64,000 nucleotides of DNA from Ostrinia nubilalis (lineage: Eukaryota; Arthropoda; Insecta; Lepidoptera; Crambidae), in the NCBI RefSeq assembly GCF_963855985.1, contig NC_087109.1:3058001-3122000 (forward strand), written 5' to 3'. The translations under genes were made by a program, and so were the position numbers. Below the pieces are notes generated by a model. That model saw only the letters and a list, made by a program, of their open reading frames with translations, searched no databases and was not told where the DNA came from. Position 1 is the first letter of the stretch; the number at the start of each line of letters is the position of its first letter. Below, piece after piece: positions 22,767 to 34,940 of this stretch.

Positions 22767-23759
22767 GATAGAAAACCTAAAATTCAAATAAAATCAGTAG
22801 GTACTCGTATAACATGGTTCGGTAACTTCGCCATTTAAAAAAAAAATATGAAGCTATTTTTACCGGCAACTGAAACACTTTTTTCAAAATATCGTAAGCC
22901 TCAAAAACATGAGCATAATGTGTCAGTTTATTATCATACAGGTAAAATTCTTGATCATCTAACAAAGCTGTATTAGCTCTTAAGTGTTTGACGTCACTTA
23001 GCCATTGTTTCAACGCAATCCTCAAAGCCCCGATGATTTGGGTAGTGTAAATGACATTGGTATCAAATAATATTACACACAACATAAATACAACCGTTTT
23101 TGTCGGTCCAAAGAAGTACAGGAACGCATAAGTATTGGTTAAGAAGACGAAAATACAGAAGATGATATAATACCAACTGCACTTGACGATAATTTTACTA
23201 TTGATCAACATTTTATACTTAAACATGTCTCTAAATTTCATGACAAGGTTAATATTGTCGTGCTTATAAGCGATAAATGCGTATAGGTTTATTAATAACC
23301 CGATACTGTAGTATAAAAAGTCAAATATTTGGATTACATTTGCAACTGATACGACTAAACCATGGTCGCTTACTTCTATGCGACTGAAAAATATTAGAGT
23401 AAATACGAAAACACATATAAAACATGTTGTTAAAGAGGTTAAACTTTTGTGAGTAATAAAGTTATCGCGAATGGTGTACTTTGAAAAGAAGAAAAGAGAC
23501 TGGAGTAAATTTAAAGGTCTGAAGAATTTCTTAGTTTCTTCGTCAACAGTATTGAAAAGTAAATATTCACTTTTACCAATATCTAACTTGCGAGACATTG
23601 TATTGTGGTTACGATAAGAACTTTTCTGGCTAAAAATATTAGTAAAATAAATAATATTAAATAAATATTGATTTGATTGATTTATTGATGATATTGATTC
23701 TAATAAATTCAACAAATTGATTCTCGTCTTAAGGTCAAGCTATCCAAAATAGGCAACGA

Positions 23760-24190
23760 CGACCATTGTGACTTTCATCACAATGACAATAATCTTAAAT
23801 ATAGAAATGATGAGAGAGCTGGACTCTTGGAAACCCGAAAATGTAACCTGGTTGTCCAAAAATTAATTTAGTGTAGAGCCCTGTCATAAAGAATGATATC
23901 AGGCTTATGTGTTAGTTAAGATTTTTTTTTTATTGATAAATACATGGAAAAATGTGTCATCATACATTAGTCTCATGACACAGCTAGGTACGAGTAGGTA
24001 CGATTATAGTTTCACTTATTTCAAAAATACTTGTTGTTATTAATTTGACTACTTAACGCTGCAGAAATTCTGCTCAGCTTGCCCTTAAGAAAAAAATTAA
24101 TACAACGAACCATTGTAAATTGTAATACATTTTCATGATTAATGTTAATAGTATAGTAGTATTACTTATTTAAGTGATACTACTATCTAT
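23760..24190. other. Upstream flank of receptor C
   Basis: AT-rich sequence containing stretches similar to the upstream flanks of A and B (for example GAGAGCTGGACTC near 23812, compared with 9926 and 17826). No gene, no clear promoter motif. Confidence 0.4.
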
Positions 24191-24191
24191 A

Positions 24192-25238
24192 CAGTGTGTC
24201 CGGGCATGTAGTGATCAAACTTTAAAGGCGTAATCTATGAACAATTTTATCGATGAAAATACTTCAAATTTGGGGCTTGACCCATTTCTCGAAAAATTAC
24301 ATCGATTTAAGTTTTTAATTTTTAGTTTACACCTCTTCTTTAAAAAACAAGTGAAAGCGTGGGTAGCTTAACATTAATAGGCAAATGTTTTATATCATGC
24401 GATAGCCAATAAAATTATCTATTAGTAAAAGAAGAAAAGAGACACAAATTTCATACATTTTATGGGAGTAAGAATGGATTGAATTAGAAAAATACATTAC
24501 TTTTTTCACTTCTTTTTCAGTTATTTTCCAACACAAGAAAAACCGGGTCGTCAAGGTATGTTTTATTTGCATTGTATTATTAGTATTTGAGCTATTCTAC
24601 AAAACGAATGTAAATTTATTAGTCTACGTCTATTAGTTTCGACGTAATTGTTGAACAAAGATACCCCTTCCCAGCGGTTTCCATAGCGCACGCGACATGC
24701 GAAAATGCACTGCCTTAAAGAAGCACACAACCTATTCCGATTACTATGGAAACCGCTGGGAAGGGGTATCTTTGTTCAACAATTACGTCGAAACTAATAG
24801 ACGCAGACTAATAAATTTACATTCGTTTTGTAGAATAGCTCAAATACTAAAAATACAATGCAAATAAAACATACCTTAACGACCTGGTTTTCCTTGTGTT
24901 GGAAAATAACTGAAAAAGAAGTGAAAAAAGTAATGTATTTTTCTAATTCAATCCATTCTTACTCCTATAAAATGTATGAAACTTGTGTCTGCTTTCTTCT
25001 TCAACTAATAGATAATTTTATTGGCTATCGCATGATATAAAATATTTGCCTATTAATGTTAAGCTACCCACGCTTTCACTAGTTTTTTAAAGAAGAGGTG
25101 TAAACTAAAAATTAAAAACTTAAATCGATGTAATTTTTCGAGAAATGGGTCAGGCCCCAAATTTGAAGTATTTTTATCGATAAAATTGTCCCTAGATTTT
25201 GCCCTTAAAGTTTGATCACTACAAGCCCGGACACACTG
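24192..25238. mobile_element. Foldback element with 495-bp arms
   Basis: Arms 24192-24685 and 24744-25238 are about 90% or more complementary along their length and are separated by 58 bp. Ends read CAGTGTGTCCGGGC and complement, flanked by TA, as in Tc1/mariner-like elements. The two 60-codon frames inside (24390-24572, 24858-25040) are mirror images of one another produced by the symmetry, not genes. Confidence 0.85.
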
Positions 25239-25240
25239 TA

Positions 25241-25355
25241 TACTCATAATAAATCTGTAGAGAGGTCAATTCTGTACATGAAATATATTTTCAAAATAAC
25301 TATCAGGGGGTGATTAGTGATCGATACTGATGCCAAAAATGCAATCAGTAAAATT

Positions 25356-25388
<33 letters not shown>

Positions 25389-25738
25389 ATGTTCCTTATA
25401 GAAACAAAAACTACTCGACGGATTTTAACGAAACTTGGTACAATTATTCTTCATACTCCTGGGCAGGTTATAGGATACTTAGGAATTCCCACAGGAACAG
25501 GAATTACCGGGAAAATCCTTTTGTATGAAAAATCTAAACCGCTTAAGTTAGACGCTTGAAATTTGGCAAGCAGGTACCTTAGCAAACTTAAAGCTTAGTT
25601 ACAACAGGATATTGCGAAATTCCAACGGGAACGGGAGTTAGCGGGAAAAAACATTTGTATGAAAAAATCTAAACCGCGTAAGATAGATGAAGGTGGTAAA
25701 ACGGGATCCACGCGTACGAAGTCGCGGGCGGCCGCTAG
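25241..25738 (+). mobile_element. Helitron-like element, family 1
   Basis: Plus-strand copy matching 6931-7432. It contains (GTCT)n near 25362-25386 and ends with the hairpin GCGGGCGGCCG then CTAG at 25735-25738, followed by host T. It abuts the foldback element on its left. Non-autonomous. Confidence 0.75.
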
Positions 25739-25739
25739 T

Positions 25740-26261
25740 TTTTAATATTAATTTCGAATCTAAAGTAATCTCATTTTTTTCCACTGAGCCTTCGTAATCC
25801 ATTGGTTGGAGAATTGAACTCTCAGATCATAGAAGGGAATAGATGTGAAACGGGGGCGTGGCGCGTGTCTCCGCGATATGCCCAGAAACGAACATCGGCC
25901 GCGTAGCTAGGTTAGTCGCGAATGGTCGCGATTCAGTCGTACTAAGGAAATGTTCTCCGATATTTTGGATAATGCGTCGTTACGTGCAATAAAACAAGTG
26001 AAACGAAGAACTACAGGAACAATGGAGTCATTTACTACATGTAAGTAGTTATTGCAAATCCATTGGTATTTTGCTTATAAATAAAAAAAACTAAACATTT
26101 TTACGAACGAATTCAGTGCCGTAACAGTTACTGCGATATCGAAGTCAGTGGTGATAAAAATTCTAACACACTTGTACATTGACGATTTAGTTAGCAACCA
26201 CTTTATGTCATGCTCAACTACTGCGCAATTTAAATTATAAATAAATGACTAAATAATTTAA
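25740..26261. other. Intergenic, no gene seen
   Basis: Sequence between the Helitron and the left edge of duplication unit 1. A GC-rich patch lies near 25850-25930. No supported ORF or element. Confidence 0.35.
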
Positions 26262-26602
26262 TTTACACGTGTTTTCATGCGATGGCCGAATATTGATATG
26301 CGTCACTATAAGATGCTGTTAATTATTACGTAACAACTTAATGCTTCGAGTACGGAGATTCCAGACACAATTGATTTTCAATTGTTGTGGACCACGATCG
26401 TGGTCTTAGGGACTGGACGTATTAAGACAGAAAGTCGCTTAAGTAGAGACTGAATAAATTAATAACCGACTTGGTATTACATGGATCTCACAACTTTTTA
26501 CCGTAGAACAACTGAGTTGCGAGACTTGGTTTTTTTGACAAGTATTGTTTTTGATGGGACTAATGTTACGTAAGCAACCCGTCCGTCAAGTTGCAAATCC
26601 TA

Positions 26603-26699
26603 TCCTACTAAATATTATATGCGAAAGTTTGTGTGGATGTCTGGATATTTGTTACTCTTTCACGCAAAAACTACTGGTGAAGCCGCGGGCAAAAGCTAG
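26603..26699 (+). mobile_element. Short Lep1-type Helitron (97 bp), unit 1 copy
   Basis: Starts TCCTACTAAATATTATATGC after host A and ends GGGCAAAAGCTAG before host T. Most of the body is deleted. The same insertion stands at 43275-43371 in unit 2, so it predates the duplication. Confidence 0.85.
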
Positions 26700-26836
26700 T
26701 GATTTTATATTTTGAGCTAAATTTTATACTGATGGTTGAATTTACCCAGATTAACTGTATACTAATATGAAGATGTTACTATAATACACATAAAAGGATA
26801 ATAAAATAAAAAAAATAAAGATCATAAGTACATATT

Positions 26837-29154
26837 TTAATTAATCAAATTAGCGATAGCAAACTGTAGTAACACGACAGCATACGTAGTGATGAGTGAA
26901 AGAAAAGTCAGAGGCATTCTGGCATCCAAAGAGAACATATTAAATATTTTCATTTTTGAAGTAATTCTGATTAGATTGATGACATTGTTGTGAAATTCCT
27001 TCTCTTTTGCTGAAAAGAAAATAAAATCGTTGAACAGTCAGTTGGTCATAATTGATTTTTTATTATAACTTGTAAATGGACTTAACTTAATAAATTACTA
27101 AACTAAACTAGCCCATCTTTCATTGTCTACCTTACCTTAACACCGATCTAAAACACTGAAGATTTTTTTAATTTAAAAACTACGGGGATATTGTTCTATG
27201 AGTAAGTTGACCTACTGATCTTTATTGATTTTGTTATAGGTACTGTTACTAACCTGAACATTGACCACGTATCATCCCTATCAAACTGTTAACCTTCGCC
27301 TCATTCAGAACAATATAAAATCTTTGTAACTGTACACACAATATTGTTATTATGAGAAAATTCCTGAATATCCATAAAGCGGTGAATAAAGTGCTGAAGG
27401 GAGTCACCCGCTGGAAAAAAAATGCTTGTATTAGAATGAGATTGGAGAGTCCAAACCAGGGATGTTATGGATATCCGTAACCATAACCAAAACTTTCGGA
27501 TATCCGAAATAAAAAAAATATATCCGAAACCATAACCGATTCAAAAGTTTCGGATAGTTTCGGATGTAGACAATTTAATTAGATTTCTGTATAGCATTAT
27601 ATTTAAGGGCATAACAGCCTGATTTACCTTTTTTTTTGAAGGGACGCGCGCTGGTAGCTTGAGAAGCTTTTCTAGCTTCACCGGGCAGAGTGGCGAGTAC
27701 AGATACCTTTAGGTATAAATGCCATTTATAGCCCGGTCTGTGAGCACGTAGAATTTTGTCCAATGACTACCAATGACCCCAAACTACCCATCCTTATCGC
27801 TCGCGCGTAATTATATTGCTGTCGCGATTGTGCGACGGGCACCCGCAGTGAGTGTGCGAGCGCGACAGCAACATTATTACGTTTAATTTTTTATTTTTTT
27901 ATTACTTTTTATTCTATGTAAAGTGTGCGGCCATGAATGAACCATGTTGGACAACTATTGGAACTTGCATTCTAAAGCACAGATTTCCGTAACCGTAACT
28001 AAACTACATATCCATAACATCCCTAGTCCAAACACCACAATAAATAAACAATTAAATTAGTAACTTACTACTGTGGAGAATTTCAGAATATCTATAGCAC
28101 CTTGTATATAAAAGAGAGAGTGAATAAAACTCTCTATGTAGTAGACAAAAATCTGGAAAATGCATAAAAATACAATTTTACAGATATAATTATGTTGGCA
28201 GTTGCCTTTATTCTAAATCTAAAAGAAAAGGAAAAGTACCACCAATCTATAGTATCATTACCGAATGAAGGAATGATAGAATAGAAAGAATAAAATAGAA
28301 TAGAAAAATATTTATTTGACTCAATAATATTGATATCATTATAGTACCTACTGATAGTGTCCGCTTATGTTTGATGAAAAATGTTGTAATGAATTCTATA
28401 TTATAAACTTATCTATACAAATTCTTACCATCAACTGAAATACTCTTTTTGAAGTATCATACACTTCTAAAATTTGACTAAGAGATGCCAATTTATGCTT
28501 CGAAAAAAGATCTCTATCTTGATCATTTGCAGTACTTTTGAAATCTAAAATCCATTGGTCTAATGCAATTTTGAGAAGTGAGATTATTTGAGTGATATAA
28601 ATGATATTGGTATCAAATACGATAAGAATTACCATAGTACATACTGTTGTTGTCAAACTTTTTCCATATAAAATAATGTATATGACAACATTAAATAAGT
28701 ACATAGAGGCAATGAGAAATATGTATATCCAACTATACCTTAAGACAACTTTGCCGTGAATCAAAATTTGGGAATTGTAAAATTTTTGGAACGTCAAGAC
28801 GAGTCTAATATTGTCTTGCCTAAACTTCATGCAAGCGTAAAAGTTTAGAATTAAGCCAGAAGTGTAGAATACAAAATTGAAAACGTCAATGATGTAGAAG
28901 AACGAGATTATTTTTGAGTAATTGTCCAATAAGATGTGAAGGTAAATAACAATGCTGGTTGCAGTGATACACAAGACACATAATATTGTGGAATATAAAC
29001 TTTTGGGGGTGATAAAGTTGTCGCGAATGGTGTACTTTGAAAAGAAATGAATGGACTGCAGCAAATCCAAAGGCCTGAAGAACGCCTTTGTATCTTCGTT
29101 GACAATATTGTAAATTAAATATTCACTTTGTCCAATGTCTATCCTGCGAGACAT
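26837..29154 (-). CDS. Gustatory receptor D (7tm_7 family), intact, 4 exons
   Basis: Same family and architecture as A-C but a separate lineage. Exons on the minus strand are 29154-28429, 28152-28069, 27410-27254 and 27009-26837 (726, 84, 157 and 173 nt, phases 0-0-1), giving 379 residues. I chose ATG 29154 (MSRRIDIGQSEYL), which aligns with the starts of A-C. An upstream in-frame ATG at 29172 would add six residues. The end reads T-Y-A-V-V-L-L-Q-F followed by AIANLIN and stop. Splice sites are canonical. Intron 2 contains a hAT-like element, intron 3 none. The start faces receptor E 974 bp away (divergent pair). D and D' differ at only about four of 242 residues in exon 1. Confidence 0.9.
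27457..28025. mobile_element. hAT-like element in intron 2 of receptor D
   Basis: Termini CAGGGATGTTATGGATATCC and ...CATAACATCCCTA are flanked by an exact 8-bp duplication, GTCCAAAC (27449-27456 and 28026-28033), typical of hAT. GGATATCCG motifs recur near the left end. A partial family-P palindromic MITE (27731-27880) is nested inside. The orthologous insertion is at 44126-44609. Confidence 0.85.
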
Positions 29155-29172
29155 GTTCGAGTCAAGTGTCAA

Positions 29173-30127
29173 AATAATTGATCAAAGGACATTTTTAATT
29201 TGTTAATGTCGCTGACTGAAAATAAAAGCTAGTGGTGAGCCTCGGTGGTTCCTTGTAATCGTAGATTTTCTATCGATAGTAAAAGCTAAATCAATAAAAA
29301 GCCCCTGACTATTGTAGGAATAAAGGTATCAGTTTGTAGCCGACTAGGCCGCAGCAGCAGACGACATGTCGCCGCGACACGTCACTTTCTATGTATTTCT
29401 GTGAAATATTTTTAGGCGACGTGTCTATAATAAAAACACAGAATGTACTTTTTTAAGTTGCCTGAAGACACTGAGAGGTAAATAAGTGGTTAATATTATT
29501 CATGCTTAATCATGTATTTTCTCCGCCATTTTCTGCAGTTTGGCACCTCACGTCACACATCATTTTACCGAAGTCAGCCATAAAATATGGCTTCGGCGCA
29601 GTACCGATCACTGACGTTTGTTAACAAAATGGTGCTTGACTCTTAAGACAAGCTAAATTACACCATATTGTTAATGACATTGAGCATACATTTTTTTAAA
29701 TACCTTCGAAGTAAACCTTCTGCACGTAGTACTTATTATTATTCTGTGATAATACTAAAAGCTACTCATTTCGATGAAATGTTTTCGTATTGTGAATCAA
29801 GAAAGCCATCACGGTAAAAAATGCTAGTGCCTCATTATTTAGAAGTGCGCAATTAAATAAATGAAGGTTTTATTTATTGTGAACATTAATGTAATGAATG
29901 GAATTCTGCACTTATCGGCTCGATCGGTGTTATTTTCTTTGAGTGTGTCACAACGTATGTTGTTTGAAACTTTTTTGTTCACATTATTTAACTCAAAAAA
30001 TAAAACAACAAAAGTTTAAAGGGGCTTTTGAAACAACTATTTTCTAAAAGACTGTGCACCAGGACGTTAAGGATAGAAACAAGATTTAATTTTGGACTAA
30101 AGATATAAAGGATCTACGTAAATCCTG
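29173..30127. promoter_or_regulatory. Divergent intergenic region between receptors D and E
   Basis: The 955 bp separating two head-to-head receptor start codons must hold the upstream control sequences of both if they use simple 5' promoters. It includes a GC-rich segment with repeated GACATGTCGCC / GACACGTC / GCGACGTGTC elements (29360-29430) and the conserved block CTTCGGCGCAGTACCGATCA. No TATA box or experimentally known site can be assigned. The matching region of unit 2 is 45757-46718, and part of it also occurs inverted at 49386-49708. Confidence 0.4.
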
Positions 30128-30681
30128 ATGAATACTTGCAAAGTGATATTTCTGAAATCTCGTGCAAAACATTCCAATAACTACCTGGATAAAGATGTGC
30201 AACAATTCTTACTGCCTTTGCGCATACCATTCATTATCACGTTCCAATCAAAATATTGGATTCACGACAACTTCATCACACGTCATAGTTACATTTACAA
30301 TATCATTGCCTTTTTCCTCGAAGTAGCGTTTTTAATTTTAAAGTATTACATCCCGCCGTCTGATCAACTTTACGGTGTTGATGCTTTTGATTTAATTCTT
30401 ATATTCGATATGATTGATTTTATTACTTTAATTTTCACTTCGATGTTATCTTTCGTTGATAACTTATTAAAATTCTCCTTCAATATACAACTTGTGGTTA
30501 AAATACAGGCTGTAAGGCGGTCTTTTATATACTGCAATCATAGTATTAGAAAACTTACAATACTCAATTGGCTTATTCTTAGTTTCCATACATTATTTTT
30601 CGCTGTCAGTGAGTTATGTTTCGTGGGTAAAGAATATGACGTAAAATATTTAATTCTGGATACTGTATCTATATTTTACGA

Positions 30682-33112
30682 CTAGCGGCCGCCCGCGACT
30701 TCGTACGCGTGGACCTCGTTTTACTCCATTAGGGGTGGAGTTTCGTAAAATCCGCTCTTAGCATCTATAGCGCATACATTTTAAATTTCAACTCTCTTAC
30801 TTTAAACACATAGGACTTTCATAATATAAACTTCCAACCCTCCTTTTATCTCCTTAGCCCCCGTAGTTGATTTATAATGATACATTTTCAGTATATGTAC
30901 CACCACCACCACCACCATTTCAGCCATAGGACGTCCACTGCTGAACATAGGCCTCCCCCAATGCTTTCCATGTTGATCGATTGGAAGCGGCCTGCGTCCA
31001 GCGCTTCCCTGCTACCTTTACGATGTCGTCGGTCCACCTTGTAGGTGGAAGTCCCACGCTACGTTTTCCGGTACGCGGCCTCCATTCCAGAACCATTCTG
31101 CCCCATCGGCCATCAGTTCTGCGTACTATGTGCCCTGCCCATTGCCACTTCAGCTTGCTAATCCGTCGGGCTATGTCAGCGACTTTGGTTCGTTTACGGA
31201 TCTCCTCATTTCTGATTCGATCTCGCAAAGAAACACCAAGCATAGCCCTCTCCATAGCACGCTGTGCAACTGAGCTTCTGTATAAGGATAAGGCCTATAG
31301 TGAGAGGCCACGTTTCCGAGCCATAAGTTATCACTGGTAACACACATTGGTTATACACTCTAGTCTTCAGGCATTGAGGTATTTTGGACGAAAAGATGTT
31401 GCATAGTTTCCCGAACGCTGCCCAGCCGAGTTGGATTCGACGATTGACCTCCTTCTCGAAATTGGACCTACCTAGCTGGATCGTTTGTCCAAGGTAGACA
31501 TACCTACTTGTCGACAATCTCGAGAATTGAGCTCCCAACTGAAACTGGGTAGGGCGCAACATGGACATTCGACATAAGCTTCATTTAGTCCATGTTCATC
31601 CTCAGGCCTACCTGTTGGGAAAATCGATTAAGGTCTTCGAGCATTGTGCCAAGATCTTCCAACGATTCTGCCATGACCACAATATCGTCGGCAAACCGAT
31701 GTGTACACAATACCACAGTGTACCGAACAGTATATGTACACCTCCACAATATCTAGAGATCATAGTGAGCATACATTATAACTTTCAAGTCTCTTACTTT
31801 AAAAACCGAGGACTGCAATACAAACTTCTAACCCCCTTTTTAACTCCCATAAGGGTTGAATTTTGCAAAATTTCGTCTTAGTGACTACCTACGTTCTAAA
31901 AGGAGGTGTATACTTACAGCGACAATTTAGTGTCCTTTGAATTAATTCTGTGCCTTTGATCACCCACGGATACGATGTCCTGGGTGAGCCAAGTGGACTC
32001 TAGTTAAATTATTATTTTAATGTCCTTTGATCATCTACAAACAAAATATCACACCTCCTCTGAATAGTCACATGTCCAATTGTTGTACTACATATTTTGT
32101 TTTGTAACATTTTTGATATTTTCTAAAAACCGCAATAAACAAATTGGACATGTATGTGACAATTCAGAGGTATGATTTATTTATAGGTGATCAAAGAACA
32201 CTAAAAAATAATTTAACTGGAGTCCACTTTGATCATCTTGGTGATCAAAGCCAGGTGGAATAGACCATTAACCCCTGAGAACTCTTTTGAGACTTGTAGT
32301 TTCTGAGACTTCGTGATGAGTGAGTGAGTCACTTACTCATTCAATGACCTTTCTTTCTACTAAAATTATACGTACCTATAGTAATTATCATTAAAATCAA
32401 ATAAGTAAGTACCTACCAACCTAAGTAATTAAAATAAAGACCCTACCAAAAAAATAACAAATTACATACAGAAAATAAAAACGAAGTAATTCTTATCCTA
32501 TTTAACTACAATCGCCCACGCGCCCATCCCATTTGTCCGCCACTGAACCGTACCCTAATATTCATCTCGGTAGATGGCGGCACATAGTAAGAATTTGCAA
32601 GGAAGTTTGTAAAAAGTCACTAATTAACACTTTGATTTGCTCGTTTAAACACAGTGAATGATTCAAATAGGTACATACAGTGAATGGTTCAATTACATAA
32701 AATATCTTTATTTATTAAATTTACAATATTATTTACGAACAGCGTTATTCATGTAATATTTAGTTACTAATTTACTAATGATGTCGATAGATGGCGTTTG
32801 ACAGCTTTGCCTTCATGAATATTTACGTACCTCAAAAATTTTTGTCAGGCGCAAGAAGATTTTAACCAATTACGATAGATGGCGCTTTTCCACGTCTTAT
32901 GAAAATCCCAAATATTTTACGGGACCCTATTTTTTTCCAAAATAAAATTTAGCCTATGTTACTCGTGAGTTATGTAGCTTTCGAATGGTGAAAGAATTTT
33001 TAAAATCGGTCCAGTAGTTTTTGAGCCTATCCATTACAACTAAACAAACAAACAAACAAACAAACAAACAAACAAACAAACAAAGTTTTCCTCTTTATAA
33101 TATTAGTGTAGA
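30682..33112 (-). mobile_element. 2.4-kb non-autonomous Helitron in receptor E exon 1
   Basis: On the minus strand it begins TCTACACTAATATTATAAAG and ends with the GC-rich hairpin then CTAG. It is inserted between A and T with no duplication. Removing it restores exactly the exon sequence seen in F (TTTACGATTTTACAATT). It contains a (CAAA)n tract at 33041-33084 and a nested RTE fragment at 30901-31727. No Rep/helicase domain is encoded. Confidence 0.9.
30901..31727 (-). mobile_element. RTE-type LINE fragment nested in the Helitron
   Basis: Minus-strand sequence of an endonuclease-reverse transcriptase of RTE type. It runs from the F-A-D-D active-site block (near 31695) through a YVYLGQTIQLG block to the C-terminal ISKLKWQWAGHIVRRTDGRW, RWTDDIVKVAGKRW and AYVQQWTSYG. 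Frames are shifted between about 31210 and 31570. A 12-bp duplication, CAGTATATGTAC, flanks it (30889-30900, 31728-31739). 5'-truncated. Confidence 0.8.
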
Positions 33113-33324
33113 TTTTACAATTATCTATGAGTTCAGAATATTGGCGTTATTAAGAAACACTTTAAATCTGTGGGTAGAGGAGTCAAAAGCGTGCAAATTA
33201 CTGGAAACCATTGATGAAGGTGACGTCATTGTGTATTCAAGTGACTGGGATGAAATGTATAAAGCTTATTGTTGCTTGGCTGATGCAATATTTGCTTACA
33301 AAAAAGTAATGTCTATTCCGGTGA

Positions 33325-33640
33325 GTTTATTCTCAGACAGAGCACAAGGAAGAAATAAAATCGCTGACATAGCCCAACGAATTAGCAAGCTGAAGTGGCA
33401 ATGGACAGGGCACATAGTACGCAGAACTGACGGCCGATGGGGCGACTAGGTTCAGGAATGGAAGCACGTAATGGCAAGCGCAGTGTGGGACGTCCACCCA
33501 CAAAGTGGTTCTTATAAAATTGCAGGAAGGCGCAGGATGCAGGCCTAGAGGCCTGTTGGTAGACCAACTGGACAGGAAAATACTGGGGGAGGTCTTTCAG
33601 CAATGGACGTTTTAATTGGCTGAAAGAATGGTGGTGATGA
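33325..33640 (+). mobile_element. RTE-type LINE tail in intron 1 of receptor E
   Basis: Starts right after the exon 1 donor, with IADIAQRISKLKWQWTGHIV coding sequence, then degenerates. It ends in a GGTGATGAT repeat where the LTR retrotransposon landed. The same fragment is in F (about 47500-47790), so it predates the duplication. Confidence 0.7.
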
Positions 33641-33641
33641 T

Positions 33642-34231
33642 TGTCGTAATTTAACTACTTCCGGCATCAAATACTAATGTGTAATGTACATAAGTATGTC
33701 TATAAATCACTAATTAAATGTATTTTTAGTTTATTCATGATCATTATAATTAATATTGTATTTAGTTCATTCAAAGTAACGTTGTGTCATAATTTTACTA
33801 CTTCCGCTATCAAATACAAATATTTAATGTGTATAAATAGTACCATAAATCATTAATTAAATTTATATCAGTCTATCCATAATTATTATAATTAATATTA
33901 TTATAGTATAGTATTTAGTTAATATTAAGTAGTGTTGCTGACTTCCCATTGGCCAAGGCGGGAACATCTTGGTCAATGCGACGTCCGCCGCATTGCGGTA
34001 GGGGAAGTTTCGTTATGGGTAACGGTGTCGAGGAGCGCAGTCTTGCTGCAGAATCGAAACCGTTAACATTATCCTAACCACTGTGTCGGATATCTTGTTA
34101 CCTACTTATTATTGCAATAATTACTGTGCCTAAGTTATAAGAAGAAGTTACAATAAAACAAGAGTGAAGTATTTTCGTGTTCGTATTTCAACAACCCGCT
34201 GTCCTTCTGAATTTATGATAGCTATATCATA
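33642..34231 (+). repeat. 5' LTR
   Basis: Begins TGTCGTAATTTAACTACTTC. It has a TATA box (TATAAATA, 33832-33839) and an AATAAA signal (34152-34157), consistent with a U3-R-U5 layout. It contains a GC-rich hairpin-prone part (CGACGTCCGCCGCATTGCGG). Confidence 0.85.
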
Positions 34232-34940
34232 TCTCAGAAGTGGGATCTGAAAAAAACGCCTGCAAAACGAAGTGTAAGTACCAACATTTTTTTTTTGTCT
34301 TTTCTATCCTGATTATTTCATATTTTACAAAAAGGAGTTTTGATGAACTGTTGTAAGACCGTGATAATGCAAGTTACTTGATGTACTGGTAGATTTTTTT
34401 TTTATATTCGTGCATACCACCACAATTGGTATTGAAAATTAACACGAAGAAAATTTTGTTTTCTTCTTTCCTTTCTATTATTTTTATACAAGTGTTATAC
34501 ACAAATAATGTATATGTACCTACCCAATGAGTATAATAACCAAAATATCACTGGGTTACAATGGTTTCAAGGCTTCCAATATTTTACATTCCTAATGAGT
34601 CTAGACATTTAATTAAGCTATCTGATTTAATTAAGCTATCGCATAATTACATGCTGCATGTCTAGTGATAGTAACTATAAGTATTCGGAGTGAAATATTA
34701 CGTAGGTACGCAGAGTTAATATTAAAACAATTTGTTTTAGTGTTTACTAGAATATGATAATTTCGATTATTTCTAATGTACCCTAGTGTTTTAAGTCGTT
34801 ACACATAAACATAACATAACGTTTTCTGCCCATAATATTGAGTGGTCCAATCGACTTTGCATTTTCAATACGAAGCATAGCTACGTACGTAGTAAGGATG
34901 AATACGGTATTAATATAATATTTCTGTTCCGAGGTGAACC
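34232..34940 (+). other. Retrotransposon leader between 5' LTR and gag
   Basis: About 700 bp of AT-rich untranslated leader. The sequence just after the LTR (CTCAGAAGTGGGATCTG) is the expected place for the tRNA primer-binding site. I could not match it to a specific tRNA. Confidence 0.5.

Larger units (their letters stand above)
18257..23598 (-). pseudogene. Gustatory receptor C, exon 2 disrupted by a MITE
   Basis: Fourth-exon signature and start (MSRKLDIGKSEYL, ATG at 23598) match A and B. Exons are 23598-22864, then exon 2 from acceptor 22776 to donor 22262, then 20427-20271 and 18417-18257. Exon 2 is split after 10 nt by a 417-bp MITE at 22350-22766. Reading on into the element reaches a TAA stop within about 20 codons. 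Exons 1, 3 and 4 are open with good splice sites, and the end reads T-Y-S-I-V-L-L-Q-F-A-L-L. Exon 2 is 90 nt with phase 0 at both ends, so skipping it would keep frame but would remove a membrane segment. Intron 3 is stuffed with RTE and LINE debris. Called a pseudogene from one recent lesion. Confidence 0.8.

Noticed and set aside
24390..25040. Two similar 60-codon ORFs in inverted positions, a possible gene pair
   Set aside because: They are the two arms of one foldback element. The similarity is the inverted repeat itself, and no domain is recognised.
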